From contig NZ_CP029008.1 of NCBI RefSeq assembly GCF_024585165.1, positions 5,351,501 through 5,415,500 of the forward strand: a stretch of DNA of 64,000 nt, written 5' to 3'. Below are positions 34,298 to 44,374 of this stretch, piece by piece. Numbering within the stretch: the stretch's first letter is position 1; each line of letters begins with the position of its first letter. The notes beneath the pieces were generated by a model that had not been told where the DNA came from, searched no databases, and worked only from the letters and a program-made list of their open reading frames with translations. The position numbers and the translations under genes are program-made. The DNA comes from Bradyrhizobium sp. WBOS07 (GTDB taxonomy: Bacteria; Pseudomonadota; Alphaproteobacteria; Rhizobiales; Xanthobacteraceae).

Positions 34298-36988
34298 GTG
34301 CTGCAAAAACTCTCCACTTACCGACAAAAGCGTGACTTCGAGAAGACGCCCGAGCCGTCGGGCAAGGCCGCGATCGCGCCATCGAAGCAGCGGCGTTTCG
34401 TGATTCAGAAGCACGATGCGAGCCGGCTGCACTACGACCTCAGGCTCGAATTCGACGGCGTGTTCAAGTCGTGGGCCGTAACGAAGGGCCCCTCGCTCGA
34501 TCCGCACGACAAGCGGCTGGCAGTCGAGGTGGAGGATCATCCGCTCGACTACGGCGATTTCGAAGGTACGATTCCGGAAGGCCAGTACGGCGGCGGCACG
34601 GTGATGCTGTGGGATCGCGGCACTTGGGAGGCCGAGGATCCGGACGCCGGATTTAGGAAGGGCGATCTGAAGTTCACCCTGCATGGCGACAAGCTGCACG
34701 GCAGCTGGGTGCTGGTGCGCATGCGCAACCGCGGGGGCGAGAAGCGCACCAACTGGCTTCTGATCAAGCATCGCGACGAATATGTTCGCGAGGGCAAGGA
34801 CAACGACATTCTCGACGAGGACAGGTCGGTCGCGTCCGGCCGCGCGATGGAGCAGATCGCCGAAGGCAAGGGTCGCGCGCCAAAGCCGTTCATGCTGGCG
34901 AAGGGCGCCAAGGGCAAGGCCGACGCCGTCTGGCAGTCCAACCGTGCCGAGGATGCGAAGGGCCGCACCGTCAAGCCGGCACCGCGCACGGCGTTGAAGG
35001 CCGGCAAGCCCCCCAAGCCCCCCAAGACCAGGACGGCGAAGAAGAAAGCCACCACAGCGAGCAGCGCGAAGAAGGTCGCTGAGATGCCGGACTTCGTGGC
35101 GCCGCAACTCTGCACGCTGGTCGAGCGGCCGCCGGCCGGAGAGGGCTGGTGCCACGAGATCAAGTTCGATGGCTATCGCGTGCAGCTCCGGGTCGAGGAC
35201 AGTGAGGCGACGCTGAAGACGCGCAAGGGCCTCGACTGGACCGGCAAGTTCGGCGCCATCGCCAAGGAGGCGGCCGCGTTGCCGGACGTGATGATCGATG
35301 GCGAGATCGTCGCGCTCGACCACAACGGCGCACCGAATTTCTCCTCGCTGCAGGCTGCGCTGTCCGATGGCAAGACCGAAGAGCTGATCTTCTTTGCCTT
35401 CGACCTGCTGTTCGCCGAGGGACAGGACTACCGGCGGCTGCCGCTCGGCGAGCGCAAGGCGCGGCTGAAGCAGCTGCTGGAGGCCCGCAAGCGGAAATCG
35501 AACCAGATCCGCTATGTCGAGCATTTCGAGAGCGGCGGCGATGCGGTGCTGCAATCGGCTTGCAAGCTCGAGCTCGAAGGCGTGGTGTCGAAGAAGCTGG
35601 ATGCGCCGTATCGTTCGGGGCGCACCGAGAGCTGGGTCAAGTCGAAATGTCGCGCCGGCCACGAAGTGGTGATCGGCGGCTACAAGACCACGAACGGCAA
35701 ATTCCGTTCGCTGATGGCAGGCGTGCAGCGCGGCGATCATCTTGCCTTCGTCGGCATGGTCGGCACCGGCTTCGGCGCCGACAAGGTCAAGCGCATCATG
35801 CCGTCGTTGAAGGCGATGGCGGCCAAGGAAAGCCCCTTCGGCGGCAAGAATGCCCCCAAGAAGACGCGCGAGGTGCACTGGCTGAAGCCGGAGCTGGTCG
35901 CCGAGATCGAGTTCGCAGGCTTCACCGCGGACGGCAATATCCGCCAGGCCGCTTTCAAGGGCCTGCGGCAGGACAAGCCGGCCGAGGAGGTGGAGGCGGA
36001 GAGGCCCGTCGATACGGAGCTTGCCGAACCTGCACCCGGCAAGCGAGCCGCAAAGACGGCCAAGCGCTCCAAGGATGCCGGCACAGCGGAGGTGATGGGC
36101 GTCATCATCTCCAAGCCGGACAAGGAGCTCTGGCCTGACGACGGCGAGGGTGCTCCCGTCACCAAGCTCGATCTCGCGCGCTATCTCGAAGCCGTCGGCG
36201 CGTGGATGATCGTGCATCTCAAAGGCCGGCCCTGCTCGCTGATCCGCGCCCCCGACGGCATCAAGGGCGAATGCTTCTTCCAGCGCCACGCCATGCAGGG
36301 CACGTCCAACCTTCTGGAGCTCGCGCGCGTCTCGGGCGACCGCAAGCCATATCTGCAGATCGACCGGATCGAGGGACTCGCGGCCGTTGCGCAGATCGGC
36401 GGCGTCGAGCTGCATCCCTGGAATTGCGCGCCCTATGCCTATGACACGCCGGGCCGGCTCGTGTTCGATCTCGATCCGGCACCGGACGTCGAATTCGCCG
36501 ACGTGGTTGAGGCGGCCAAGGAGATGCGGCAGCGGCTCGCCGATCTCGGCATGGAGAGCTTCTGCAAGACCACCGGCGGCAAGGGCCTGCACGTGGTGGT
36601 GCCGCTGCTTCACGGCGCACGCGACAAGGTAAGCTGGAAGGAAGCGAAGGCCTTTGCGCAGGGCGTCTGCCAATGGATGGCCGACGACAACCCCGAGCGC
36701 TATCTGCTCAACATGTCGAAGAAGCTGCGCGAGGGAAAGATCTTCCTCGACTATCTCCGCAACGACCGCATGTCGACGGCGGTGGCCCCGCTATCGCCGC
36801 GGGCGCGCGCTGGTGCCACGGTCTCGATGCCGCTGACCTGGGCGCAGGTGAAGAGCGATCTCGACCCGAAGCGCTATACGCTGCGGACCGTGCCGGGCCT
36901 GCTGTCGCGGTCGAAGGCGTGGGAGGGCTACGAAGATGCGGCCGTGTCGATCAAGGCCGCGATCAAGAAGTTGGCTGGGAAGAAGTAG
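34298..36988 (+). CDS. ligD: Multifunctional DNA ligase D (PE-Lig-Pol)
   Basis: An NHEJ enzyme of 896 residues. The 3'-phosphoesterase domain is N-terminal, with H39, H45, D47 and H81 spaced exactly as the catalytic set of Pseudomonas LigD. A basic linker follows ([17 protein letters not shown]). The ATP-dependent ligase domain has nucleophile K289 in EIKFDGY. The C-terminal primase-like polymerase domain carries D724/D726 in [11 protein letters not shown] 34298 is the start. It end-processes, fills and seals breaks together with Ku. Its TAG stop is the first triplet of repeat C2. Confidence 0.96.
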   Translation: MLQKLSTYRQKRDFEKTPEPSGKAAIAPSKQRRFVIQKHDASRLHYDLRLEFDGVFKSWAVTKGPSLDPHDKRLAVEVEDHPLDYGDFEGTIPEGQYGGGTVMLWDRGTWEAEDPDAGFRKGDLKFTLHGDKLHGSWVLVRMRNRGGEKRTNWLLIKHRDEYVREGKDNDILDEDRSVASGRAMEQIAEGKGRAPKPFMLAKGAKGKADAVWQSNRAEDAKGRTVKPAPRTALKAGKPPKPPKTRTAKKKATTASSAKKVAEMPDFVAPQLCTLVERPPAGEGWCHEIKFDGYRVQLRVEDSEATLKTRKGLDWTGKFGAIAKEAAALPDVMIDGEIVALDHNGAPNFSSLQAALSDGKTEELIFFAFDLLFAEGQDYRRLPLGERKARLKQLLEARKRKSNQIRYVEHFESGGDAVLQSACKLELEGVVSKKLDAPYRSGRTESWVKSKCRAGHEVVIGGYKTTNGKFRSLMAGVQRGDHLAFVGMVGTGFGADKVKRIMPSLKAMAAKESPFGGKNAPKKTREVHWLKPELVAEIEFAGFTADGNIRQAAFKGLRQDKPAEEVEAERPVDTELAEPAPGKRAAKTAKRSKDAGTAEVMGVIISKPDKELWPDDGEGAPVTKLDLARYLEAVGAWMIVHLKGRPCSLIRAPDGIKGECFFQRHAMQGTSNLLELARVSGDRKPYLQIDRIEGLAAVAQIGGVELHPWNCAPYAYDTPGRLVFDLDPAPDVEFADVVEAAKEMRQRLADLGMESFCKTTGGKGLHVVVPLLHGARDKVSWKEAKAFAQGVCQWMADDNPERYLLNMSKKLREGKIFLDYLRNDRMSTAVAPLSPRARAGATVSMPLTWAQVKSDLDPKRYTLRTVPGLLSRSKAWEGYEDAAVSIKAAIKKLAGKK

Positions 36989-37073
36989 GGTGGGCAATGC
37001 GAAGCGTGCCCACGATCGTTTTCGCTACGACGATGAGGTGGGCACGGCGCCATGCGCCTTTGCCCACCCTACG
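36985..37073. repeat. Palindromic intergenic repeat, family C, copy 2
   Basis: An 89-bp element with ends GTAGGGTGGGCA/TGCCCACCCTAC and inner GTGCCCAC/GTGGGCAC, related to copy 1. It lies between convergent ligD and the DUF3309 gene. The TAG inside its left terminal GTAGGG serves as the stop codon of ligD. Confidence 0.85.
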
Positions 37074-37088
37074 ACATCGTGGATGCCG

Positions 37089-37253
37089 CTAGATTCTGCC
37101 CATCAACAGCAGGATCAGCAGGATGACGATGACGAGCCCGAGGCCGCCGCCCCCGTAATAGCCGGTGCCGTAGAACGGGCCGCCGCCGATGCCGCTGAAG
37201 CCGCCGAGCAGGGCGATGATGAGAATGATCAGAATGATCGTGCCGATAGACAT
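37089..37253 (-). CDS. DUF3309 small membrane protein
   Basis: A protein of 54 residues with two hydrophobic helices (TIILIILIIALLGG and LGLVIVILLILLLMG) flanking a glycine/tyrosine-rich loop (GGGPFYGTGYYGGGG), the DUF3309 pattern. Start 37253 is chosen because the upstream 40 codons are not membrane-like. An EcfG-type promoter lies about 62-86 nt upstream, in line with stress induction of this family. Function unknown. Confidence 0.85.
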   Translation of the reverse strand: MSIGTIILIILIIALLGGFSGIGGGPFYGTGYYGGGGLGLVIVILLILLLMGRI

Positions 37254-37314
37254 GCGAATTTCCTCCAGCCCTTCCTTGAAGGGTCCTTTGCAACCTGTCC
37301 CGTTGTGCGAAGGC

Positions 37315-37339
37315 AACTTGCCGCAGGTTGTAAAGTTCC
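37315..37339 (-). promoter_or_regulatory. EcfG-type promoter of the DUF3309 gene
   Basis: On the minus strand GGAAC (37339-37335), 17 nt, then GTT (37317-37315): the same spacing as both ku/ligD promoters. The base before GTT is A rather than the consensus C. The start codon is 62 nt further downstream. Confidence 0.65.
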
Positions 37340-37433
37340 CGCATTGAAACACGGCGGGCGAATCAACTTGCATGGAACCTTTGTGCAGGCCGTCGGCATG
37401 ACTATGTGAGTTCAGTCAATTCGGGGGAGGGCC

Positions 37434-37751
37434 ATGTCAGCACCGCTTGTCGTTTCAATTCCGCACCGTCTCGGCCGCGAGGAGGCGGTGCGCCGGCTCA
37501 AGACCGGGCTCGGCCGCGCCGCAGCCAGCATTCCCGTGATGCAGGTCGAGGAGGAGCGCTGGGCCGGCGACAGCATGGCGTTCCGCATTCGCGCGCTCGG
37601 CCAGATTGCGACGGGACAGGTCGACGTGGGCGACGACCAAGTCCGGGTCGAGGTGGTGCTGCCCTGGCTGTTGCAGCGCTTTGCCGAGATGGCGCAGGCC
37701 ACGATCAAGAAGCGTGGTCAGTTGCTGTTGACCAAGGATGGGGGAAAGTAA
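37434..37751 (+). CDS. Polyhydroxyalkanoic acid system family protein
   Basis: A 105-residue protein of the PHA_gran_rgn family, annotated in many alphaproteobacteria as a PHA-system protein. It begins PLVVSIPHRLGREEAVRRLK and has the characteristic FRIRALGQIATGQVDVGDDQVRVEV and a C-terminal RGQLLLTK. It is probably cytoplasmic; a link to PHA granules is family annotation, not demonstrated here. It ends 2 nt before the convergent treY stop. Confidence 0.8.
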   Translation: MSAPLVVSIPHRLGREEAVRRLKTGLGRAAASIPVMQVEEERWAGDSMAFRIRALGQIATGQVDVGDDQVRVEVVLPWLLQRFAEMAQATIKKRGQLLLTKDGGK

Positions 37752-37753
37752 TT

Positions 37754-40540
37754 TCAGGCGCGTCCGCGCGGTCGCGCCGGCCTGACGGCGCTTGCCGTGC
37801 GGGCTTCGACGACGAACGCGGGAAAGTCCTGGAACGCCTGCGCCAGCGGCAATTCACTACCGGCGAGGCCGGGCGCGGTGTAGCCGGTCAGGTCGATGGT
37901 GGCGTCAAAGCTCGCCGACGCTGGCAAGTCCCGGCCCGCTTCTGTGAGCGGCGCGAAGTGACGTCCGACCACGACGATCGCCGCGCTGCGGCCGTGACGA
38001 CGGGCGAAGGCGACGACATGGTCCGCATGCGTGCCGTGCACCGCCAGCGGCTGGTAATCGCCTTGAGCAAAGACGTCGGCGAGCGCATTGCGCAGCTTGA
38101 GAAGACGCCGTGTCCAGGCCAGCTTGATCAGGCCGTCCGGCCAGCGCGCCATGAGGGCGTTCCAATCCGGCTCGTCCAGCGCGTTCAGCGCCGCGTGCCG
38201 CGCGCCAAAGTCGACCGGGCGGCGGTTGTCGGGGTCGACCAGTGACAAGTCCCAGAACTCGGTACCCTGATAGAAGTCTGGCACGCCGGGCAGCGTCGCC
38301 TTGAGGGTGAGCTGGCTCAGCGAATTCAACATGCCGAGCAGTGCGACCCGGCGGGCCAGCGTTTGCAGCGCCTCCAGGAATTCGCCTGACAATGCGGGGT
38401 CGAGGATCTTGTCGATGAAGCTCTTGATGCCGTTCTCATAGGCTTCATGCGGGTTGAGCCAGCTGGTCTCTTCCTTGCCCTCGCGCGCGGCCTTCAGCGC
38501 GTAGGCCTGGATGCGCTCGACGAAGCCGGCGTCGATCGTCTCTTCGAGTGGGCAGGCACCGAGCAGTGTCTGGTAGAGCATGTACTCGAATGTCGCCGAA
38601 GGCGCGCGGAAGTTGCCCTCGAGCGTGAGGTGCGGCGCGTTCAACACCTTCCAGCGCGAAACCGCACCGGTCCATTCGCCCGGAATTTCGCTGAGCGCCG
38701 CGATCCGCGTGCGGGCATCCTCGCCGCGCTTGGTGTCGTGCGTGGCGGTGGCCGTCATTCCCAGCGGCCATTCCCTGGCGCGGGCCTGCATGGTCTGGTG
38801 GAAAGCGGAAATCGCAAGACCGTTGCTGGCGGGATCGCCACCGACCTCGTTGAGCGCGAGCAGCCGGTGGAATTGATAGAACGCGGTGTCCTCCAGCGAT
38901 TTCGCCATCATCGGACCGGTGAATTGCTGCACCTTCAGCGCGAAGCGGCGCACGCGCGGGGCGCTGTGCGGAGGGCGCCCGGGCTTGAGCAGGTCCATGG
39001 TCAGGGCGTCGCGCAGGAAATCGAAGATGCCTTCGTCCGCGGCGAACCATTCCGCGCGGGCGCGGGCGATGGTGTCGTCGATCAGCTTGCGGTCGGGCGC
39101 GGTCGGGCCGCTGTTGGTTAGATAGGTGCGGTACACCGGGAAATGCAGCACATAGAGCTCCAGCGCCTGCCGCAGGCTGTCGGCGGAGAAATCGCGGGTG
39201 GAGTAGTGCCCGTTGGCGATACGTGCGAGCAGGCGCGTCAGCACGGTGAATTCACTGGTGAGCAGCGTCTCCAGCACGCGCCGCTTGGCGTCCTTCACAT
39301 AAGGCGCAAGCCGTGGTGAACGGTTGCTGATCTGCCGCCAGGTCTCATCCAGCGCCGCCATGCCCTTGGTGTCGACCAGGACCTGGGAAATCACGTTCAT
39401 CCATTCATAGCCGGTGGTGCCCTGAACGCCGGCGAAGTGCGGCAGGCGTTCGTGCTCGCACAGGATTTTTTCGATCACCGTGTAGAACGGTTTGGTGTTG
39501 CCCTGCGCGTCGCGCACCAGGCGGCGCAGCCGCTGGCAATATTGCGCGGGGTCGCGCAGGCCGTCGATGTGGTCGAGCCGGATGCCCTGCAGCTTGCCCT
39601 CGGCGATCAGCTGCTTCACCAGCCGGTGCGTGGCGGCAAATGTGCTCGCGTCCTCGACGCGCAGGCCGGCGAGTCCGTTGACGTCGAAGAAGCGGCGATA
39701 ATTGATGTCGCTGGAGGCGAGCCGCCAGTGCCCGAGCTTGTAGTGCTGGCGCTCCAGCAGGTGATGCAGCGCCAGCGTCTGCGCGGGGCGATCCTTGGCG
39801 GCACGATAAGCGGCAAGACCGCGCGCGATGATCTCGGCGGCGCCCGCGATCCCCTTGAGCTCGGCTTTGAAGGCAGGCGCTTCCTTGCGGTTGGGGCGGC
39901 GCAGCCCGGTGTAGCGCGCCGTGAGCGAGAGCAGGCGTTTGCCGGCCTCCGTCTCCGCGGCATCTGCGTCCTTGACGATCATACGCAGCATCTCGCCATA
40001 GCGCTCGGGCGCGATCGGCAAGCGATGCTCGAAATACCAGGCGGAGAAGCCGCCCTGATCCGGATCGTAGCGCAGCTCGATCTCTCCGCTTTCCAGCGCT
40101 TCGCCGTAGGACTTGCCGAGGATCGGCAGCAGCACGCCGCCGCGGGCGCGGTAGGGCAGCAGGTCCCAGTCGATGTCGAAGGACACCGCGTGGGGCGAGG
40201 CCTGGCCCCATTCCAGCACGTCGAGCCACCACGGATTATCGGCGAAATGCACGCCGACATGGTTCGGCACGAAGTCGATGATGAGTCCGAGGTCGTGCGT
40301 CCTGAGTGCCTCGCTCAGTCGCACGAATCCGGCCTCACCGCCGAGCTCCGGATTGAACTGGCCGTGATCGACAGTGTCGTAGCCGTGGGTCGAGCCCTTG
40401 CGCGCCTTCATCACCGGCGAGGCGTAGAGATGGGTGATCCCCAGTGCCTTGAGGTAAGGCACGATGGCGGCGGCCTTGTCGAAGCCGAAATCCGCGGTGA
40501 GCTGGAGCCGGTAGGTCGCAAGGGGAATGGCAGGAGGCAT
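37754..40540 (-). CDS. treY: Malto-oligosyltrehalose synthase
   Basis: A GH13 enzyme of 928 residues converting the reducing end of maltodextrin to a trehalosyl end. The start PLATYRLQLTADFGFDKA and YASPVMKARKGSTHGYD are TreY signatures. GH13 motifs: DFVPNHVG, GIRLDHIDGL (nucleophile D), YTVIEKIL (acid/base E) and TATHDTKRGED (third acid). It is the last gene of the trehalose/glucan operon; its start is 1 nt after the treZ stop. Product goes to TreZ. Confidence 0.96.
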   Translation of the reverse strand: MPPAIPLATYRLQLTADFGFDKAAAIVPYLKALGITHLYASPVMKARKGSTHGYDTVDHGQFNPELGGEAGFVRLSEALRTHDLGLIIDFVPNHVGVHFADNPWWLDVLEWGQASPHAVSFDIDWDLLPYRARGGVLLPILGKSYGEALESGEIELRYDPDQGGFSAWYFEHRLPIAPERYGEMLRMIVKDADAAETEAGKRLLSLTARYTGLRRPNRKEAPAFKAELKGIAGAAEIIARGLAAYRAAKDRPAQTLALHHLLERQHYKLGHWRLASSDINYRRFFDVNGLAGLRVEDASTFAATHRLVKQLIAEGKLQGIRLDHIDGLRDPAQYCQRLRRLVRDAQGNTKPFYTVIEKILCEHERLPHFAGVQGTTGYEWMNVISQVLVDTKGMAALDETWRQISNRSPRLAPYVKDAKRRVLETLLTSEFTVLTRLLARIANGHYSTRDFSADSLRQALELYVLHFPVYRTYLTNSGPTAPDRKLIDDTIARARAEWFAADEGIFDFLRDALTMDLLKPGRPPHSAPRVRRFALKVQQFTGPMMAKSLEDTAFYQFHRLLALNEVGGDPASNGLAISAFHQTMQARAREWPLGMTATATHDTKRGEDARTRIAALSEIPGEWTGAVSRWKVLNAPHLTLEGNFRAPSATFEYMLYQTLLGACPLEETIDAGFVERIQAYALKAAREGKEETSWLNPHEAYENGIKSFIDKILDPALSGEFLEALQTLARRVALLGMLNSLSQLTLKATLPGVPDFYQGTEFWDLSLVDPDNRRPVDFGARHAALNALDEPDWNALMARWPDGLIKLAWTRRLLKLRNALADVFAQGDYQPLAVHGTHADHVVAFARRHGRSAAIVVVGRHFAPLTEAGRDLPASASFDATIDLTGYTAPGLAGSELPLAQAFQDFPAFVVEARTASAVRPARPRGRA

Positions 40541-40541
40541 G

Positions 40542-42296
40542 CTAACCTCCGAGATGCCAGATCACCGACCAGGGAGGTAGCCGGTCGCCCGCTGCCTCTC
40601 CCCAGATCGGCGTGCCCGTGGCAGCTTCAGGACGCGCGATATCCTTGTCCGAGAGATTGGCGAGGAGCCGCAGCGTCGTGCCGGCGCCCATGCGCCAATG
40701 CGCAGTGAGCAGGCCGTTGTCCGCCGCCTCGGCCGCGCCGAAGCTCGCCCCCTTTAGCCGCGGCATGATCTGCTTGCGGCGCAGGGCGAGCAGCTCGCGG
40801 ACCAGCGCCAGCCGCGCGTCCTGCTGCGGCGTGCGGTCGGTCCAGTCGAGCACCGCCGATTGCAGCGTCGCCGGATCGAGCGGGTCGGGCACTTCGTCGC
40901 CGAATGTCTCGTAGGCCCACGCATATTCCCGCTTGCGCCCCTGGCGGACGGCGTCGGCGAGCCCGCCCTGGAAATCGCAGAAGAACGGGAAGGGCACCGT
41001 CGAGCCCCATTCCTCGCCCTGAAACAGCATCGGCACCATCGGCGCCAGCAGGGTCACCGCGAGCGCGGCTTCGATCTGCTGCGGCGATGCCAGGCTTTCG
41101 AGCCGGTCGCCGAGCGGGCGGTTGCCGATCTGGTCGTGGTTTTGCAGGAAGTTGACGAAGGTCGCCGGCGGCAGCTCACCGCTCGGCTCGCCGCGCGGCT
41201 TCTTGCCCCAGAACTCGGAGACCTCGCCCTGGTAGACGAAGCCGGACGCCAGCGCGCGCGCCAGATCGAGGCGCGGCGTCTGATAGTCCGCGTAATATCC
41301 GGCGAGCTCGCCGGTCAGCATCACGTGCCAGACGTGGTGATAATCGTCGTTCCACTGCGCGCGATATTTGCCGTTCGGCGGCTCCTGTGCGGCGTCGAGC
41401 AGGCTGGCGCGATTGTCGCCGTTCTCCAGCACGAGATGGATGTGGCGTCCCGTCGCCTTGGCGAGCTCGCCGGCGGCGACGCTGAGATCCTGCAGCATCG
41501 ACTGCTCGCCGGGCATCGCCATGATGTGATTGGCCGCATCCAGCCTCAGGCCGTCGAAACGGTAGTCGCTGAGCCAGCACAGCGCATTCTCGACCGCGAA
41601 GGCGCGCACCTGCGGCACGCGATAATCGATCGCGCTGCCCCACGGCGTGTGCGCATCGGTGAAGAAGGCCGGCGCATAGCGGCCGAGGTAATTCCCCTCG
41701 GGACCGAAATGATTGTAGACGACGTCGAGGAACACCATCAGGCCGCGCAGATGCGCCTCGTCGATCAGCGTCTTCAGGTCTTCGGGGCGGCCATAGGCGC
41801 TGTCGGGCGCATACCACAGCACGCCGTCATAGCCCCAGCCGCGGCGTCCGGCGAAATCCGCCAGCGGCATCAATTCCAGCGCGGTGATGCCGGTTGCGGC
41901 GAGGTGGTCGAGCTTGTCGATCATGGCGCGGTAGGTGCCTTCGGAGGTGAAGGTGCCGACATGGGTCTCGATCAGCACCGTCTCTTCCCAGGGACGGCCG
42001 CGCCAATCGCGCGCACGCCAGGAGAAGGCGTCGTGGTCGATCACCTCGCTCGGGCCGAACACGTCTTCGGGCTGGAAAGCCGACGCCGGATCGGGCACGT
42101 CGACCGCGTCGTCGATCCTGAAGTTGTAGGGGGTGCCGGCGGTGAGGCCGGTAATGTCGGCCACGTACCAGCCCTCCTGGCGGCGCTGCATCGCGTGTCG
42201 TCGATCGAGCAGGAGATCGACGCGGCGCGCGGCAGGCGCCCACAGGCGGAACGACACGCCGTCCTTCGTCGGCTTCGCCCCGAAGGATGGCCTCAT
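40542..42296 (-). CDS. treZ: Malto-oligosyltrehalose trehalohydrolase
   Basis: A GH13 hydrolase of 584 residues releasing trehalose from maltooligosyltrehalose. An N-terminal CBM48-like domain comes first (GVSFRLWAPAARRVDLLL). The catalytic barrel has DVVYNHFGPEGNYL, FDGLRLDAANHI, LVLENGDNR and FLQNHDQIGNRPLG. The ATG at 42296 overlaps the glgX stop in ATGA; a 96-codon upstream extension is rejected. Works with TreY to turn glycogen-type glucan into trehalose. Confidence 0.95.
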   Translation of the reverse strand: MRPSFGAKPTKDGVSFRLWAPAARRVDLLLDRRHAMQRRQEGWYVADITGLTAGTPYNFRIDDAVDVPDPASAFQPEDVFGPSEVIDHDAFSWRARDWRGRPWEETVLIETHVGTFTSEGTYRAMIDKLDHLAATGITALELMPLADFAGRRGWGYDGVLWYAPDSAYGRPEDLKTLIDEAHLRGLMVFLDVVYNHFGPEGNYLGRYAPAFFTDAHTPWGSAIDYRVPQVRAFAVENALCWLSDYRFDGLRLDAANHIMAMPGEQSMLQDLSVAAGELAKATGRHIHLVLENGDNRASLLDAAQEPPNGKYRAQWNDDYHHVWHVMLTGELAGYYADYQTPRLDLARALASGFVYQGEVSEFWGKKPRGEPSGELPPATFVNFLQNHDQIGNRPLGDRLESLASPQQIEAALAVTLLAPMVPMLFQGEEWGSTVPFPFFCDFQGGLADAVRQGRKREYAWAYETFGDEVPDPLDPATLQSAVLDWTDRTPQQDARLALVRELLALRRKQIMPRLKGASFGAAEAADNGLLTAHWRMGAGTTLRLLANLSDKDIARPEAATGTPIWGEAAGDRLPPWSVIWHLGG

Positions 42297-44371
42297 AGCG
42301 CCCCCGCGAAGGCGAGCACGGAACGCGGCGGCGCCTTGCTGTCGCTTCCGGGCGGGAAGTCGATCGTATTCAGCTTGGCATCGGTCGTGTTCAGGATCTG
42401 CTGCCAGCTCTTGTATTCGGTCATTTTTGGCAATTTGAATGCGATCTCTTCGGGGGCAGCGTTCAGTACGATAAAGATCGCGGCTCCACCCGGTTCCATC
42501 GGGCCCATGACGTAGGACAGGAATCTTCCCTCCGGGAATTTCCAGTCGCTCTCCGTCATCTCGTCGCCGGCAGGCGTCAGCCACAACGCGCCGTAGGATA
42601 CGCCGTCCGCGGGGCGGCCGTCGAGCCAGCGGTGGCTGCGAAGCTGCGAGAACCGGCGGCGGATCTCGGCGAGATGGGCGACGAAATCGACCATGTCGTC
42701 ATCCTCCTTGCCGAGATTGTCCCATCCAACCCAGCCGATCTCGTTGTCCTGGCAATAGGCGTTGTTGTTGCCCGATTGCGAATTGCCGACCTCGTCGCCG
42801 GCGAGGATCAGCGGAACGCCCTGCGCCAGCATCAGGCAGGCCAGCACGTTCTTGCGAAGCTGGCGGCGCAGGCCGAGAATCTGAGGATCGTCGGTCGGCC
42901 CCTCGACACCGCAATTGTTGCTGTGGTTGTCGTTGGAGCCGTCGCGGTTGTCCTCGCCGTTGGCCTCGTTGTGCTTCTCGTTGTAGCTGAAGAGGTCGGC
43001 GAGGGTGAAGCCGTCGTGCACGGTGATGTGGTTGATGCTGGCGCGCGGCCGCCGTCCGTCATGGTTGAACAGGTCGGACGAGGCCGTCATCCGGCTCGAG
43101 ATGTCGCCGATCAGGCTGCCTTCACCGCTCCAGTAGCGGCGCATGGCGCTGCGATAGCGATCATTCCATTCCGACCATTGTGACGGGAATGCGCCGACCT
43201 GGTAGCCGCCGAGGCCGAGGTCCCAGGGCTCGGCGACGAGCTTGACGGTCGCCAGCACCGGATCCTGGCGAATTGCGGTCAAGAACGAAATGCCGCGATC
43301 GAAGCCGTTGGGCCCGCGCGCCAGGGTGGTGGCGAGGTCGAAGCGGAAACCGTCGACATGGCAGACTTCGACCCAGTAGCGCAGCGAATCCATCACCATC
43401 TGCAGCACGCGCGGGTGGGTCAGGTTCACCGACGAGCCGCAGCCGGTGAAGTCGTCGTAATAGCGCGGGTTCTCGCGGTTCAGCCAGTAATAGGAGGCGT
43501 TGTCGATGCCGCGATAGCACAGCGTCGGGCCGAGGTGATTGCCCTCGGCGGTGTGATTGTAGACCACGTCGAGCATCACCTCGATGCCGGCATCGTGCAG
43601 GCGCGCCACGGTGGTGCGGAAGGAATCGAGTGCATTGTCCTGGGCGTAGCGCGGCTCGGGCGCGAAGAAGGACAGCGTGTTGTAGCCCCAGTAATTGGCG
43701 AGCTTCTTCTCCACCAGGATGCGGTCGTCGACGAAGCTGTGCACCGGCAGCAGCTCGACCGTGGTGACGCCGAGCTTCTTCAGATGCTCGATCATCGCCG
43801 GCGAGGACAGGCCGCCATAGGTGCCGCGCAAATTCGGCGGCACGTCGTCGCGCTTCTGCGTCAGCCCCTTGACGTGGGCCTCGTAGATGATCGTGTCTTC
43901 CCAGGGGATGTTGGGACGGATCTCGCGGCGGCCCCAGTTGAAGGTCTCGTCGACCACCACGGCCTTGGGCATGCCGCGCGCATTGTCGCGCCGGTCGAAG
44001 GAGAGGTCCTCGCGCGGGCTTCCGGTGCGGTAGGCAAAATGCGCATCGCTCCAGACCAGGCGTCCGGCGAGCCGCTTGGCATAGGGATCGAGCAGCAGCT
44101 TGTTGGCATTGAAGCGATGGCCGTGTTCGGGCTCGTAGGGGCCGTGCACGCGATAGCCGTAGAGCTGGCCGGGCGAGACGTCGTTGAGATAGCCGTGCCA
44201 GACGTCCTCGGTCTTCTCGGGCAGTTCGATGCGCTCGAGCTCGCGGCGGCCTTGCGTGTCGAACAGGCAGAGCTCGACCTTCTGCGCGTTCGCGGAGAAC
44301 AGCGCGAAATTGGTGCCGCGTCCGTCCCAGCTTGCGCCGAGGCGTGCGGGCGATCCGGCAGTCAGGCGCAT
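42293..44371 (-). CDS. glgX: Glycogen debranching enzyme
   Basis: An isoamylase-type GH13 enzyme of 692 residues cleaving alpha-1,6 branches. It starts MRLTAGSPARLGASWDGRGT and has a CBM48 module (to about 130). Motifs: DVVYNHTAEGN, VDGFRFDLATTLAR, KLVAEPWDLG and ITVHDGFTLADLFSYNEKHN. 3 nt separate its ATG from the glgB stop; its own stop overlaps treZ. Debranched chains feed TreY/TreZ and MalQ. Confidence 0.95.
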   Translation of the reverse strand: MRLTAGSPARLGASWDGRGTNFALFSANAQKVELCLFDTQGRRELERIELPEKTEDVWHGYLNDVSPGQLYGYRVHGPYEPEHGHRFNANKLLLDPYAKRLAGRLVWSDAHFAYRTGSPREDLSFDRRDNARGMPKAVVVDETFNWGRREIRPNIPWEDTIIYEAHVKGLTQKRDDVPPNLRGTYGGLSSPAMIEHLKKLGVTTVELLPVHSFVDDRILVEKKLANYWGYNTLSFFAPEPRYAQDNALDSFRTTVARLHDAGIEVMLDVVYNHTAEGNHLGPTLCYRGIDNASYYWLNRENPRYYDDFTGCGSSVNLTHPRVLQMVMDSLRYWVEVCHVDGFRFDLATTLARGPNGFDRGISFLTAIRQDPVLATVKLVAEPWDLGLGGYQVGAFPSQWSEWNDRYRSAMRRYWSGEGSLIGDISSRMTASSDLFNHDGRRPRASINHITVHDGFTLADLFSYNEKHNEANGEDNRDGSNDNHSNNCGVEGPTDDPQILGLRRQLRKNVLACLMLAQGVPLILAGDEVGNSQSGNNNAYCQDNEIGWVGWDNLGKEDDDMVDFVAHLAEIRRRFSQLRSHRWLDGRPADGVSYGALWLTPAGDEMTESDWKFPEGRFLSYVMGPMEPGGAAIFIVLNAAPEEIAFKLPKMTEYKSWQQILNTTDAKLNTIDFPPGSDSKAPPRSVLAFAGAL

Positions 44372-44374
44372 GTG

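Noticed and set aside
33297..34382. A 361-residue reading of Ku starting inside ligD
   Set aside because: The first 67 codons cross the promoter and ligD; the conserved Ku N-terminus begins at 34181.
34199..36673. Minus-strand ORF of 824 codons opposite ligD
   Set aside because: A shadow of ligD; the real protein has all three catalytic centres on the plus strand.
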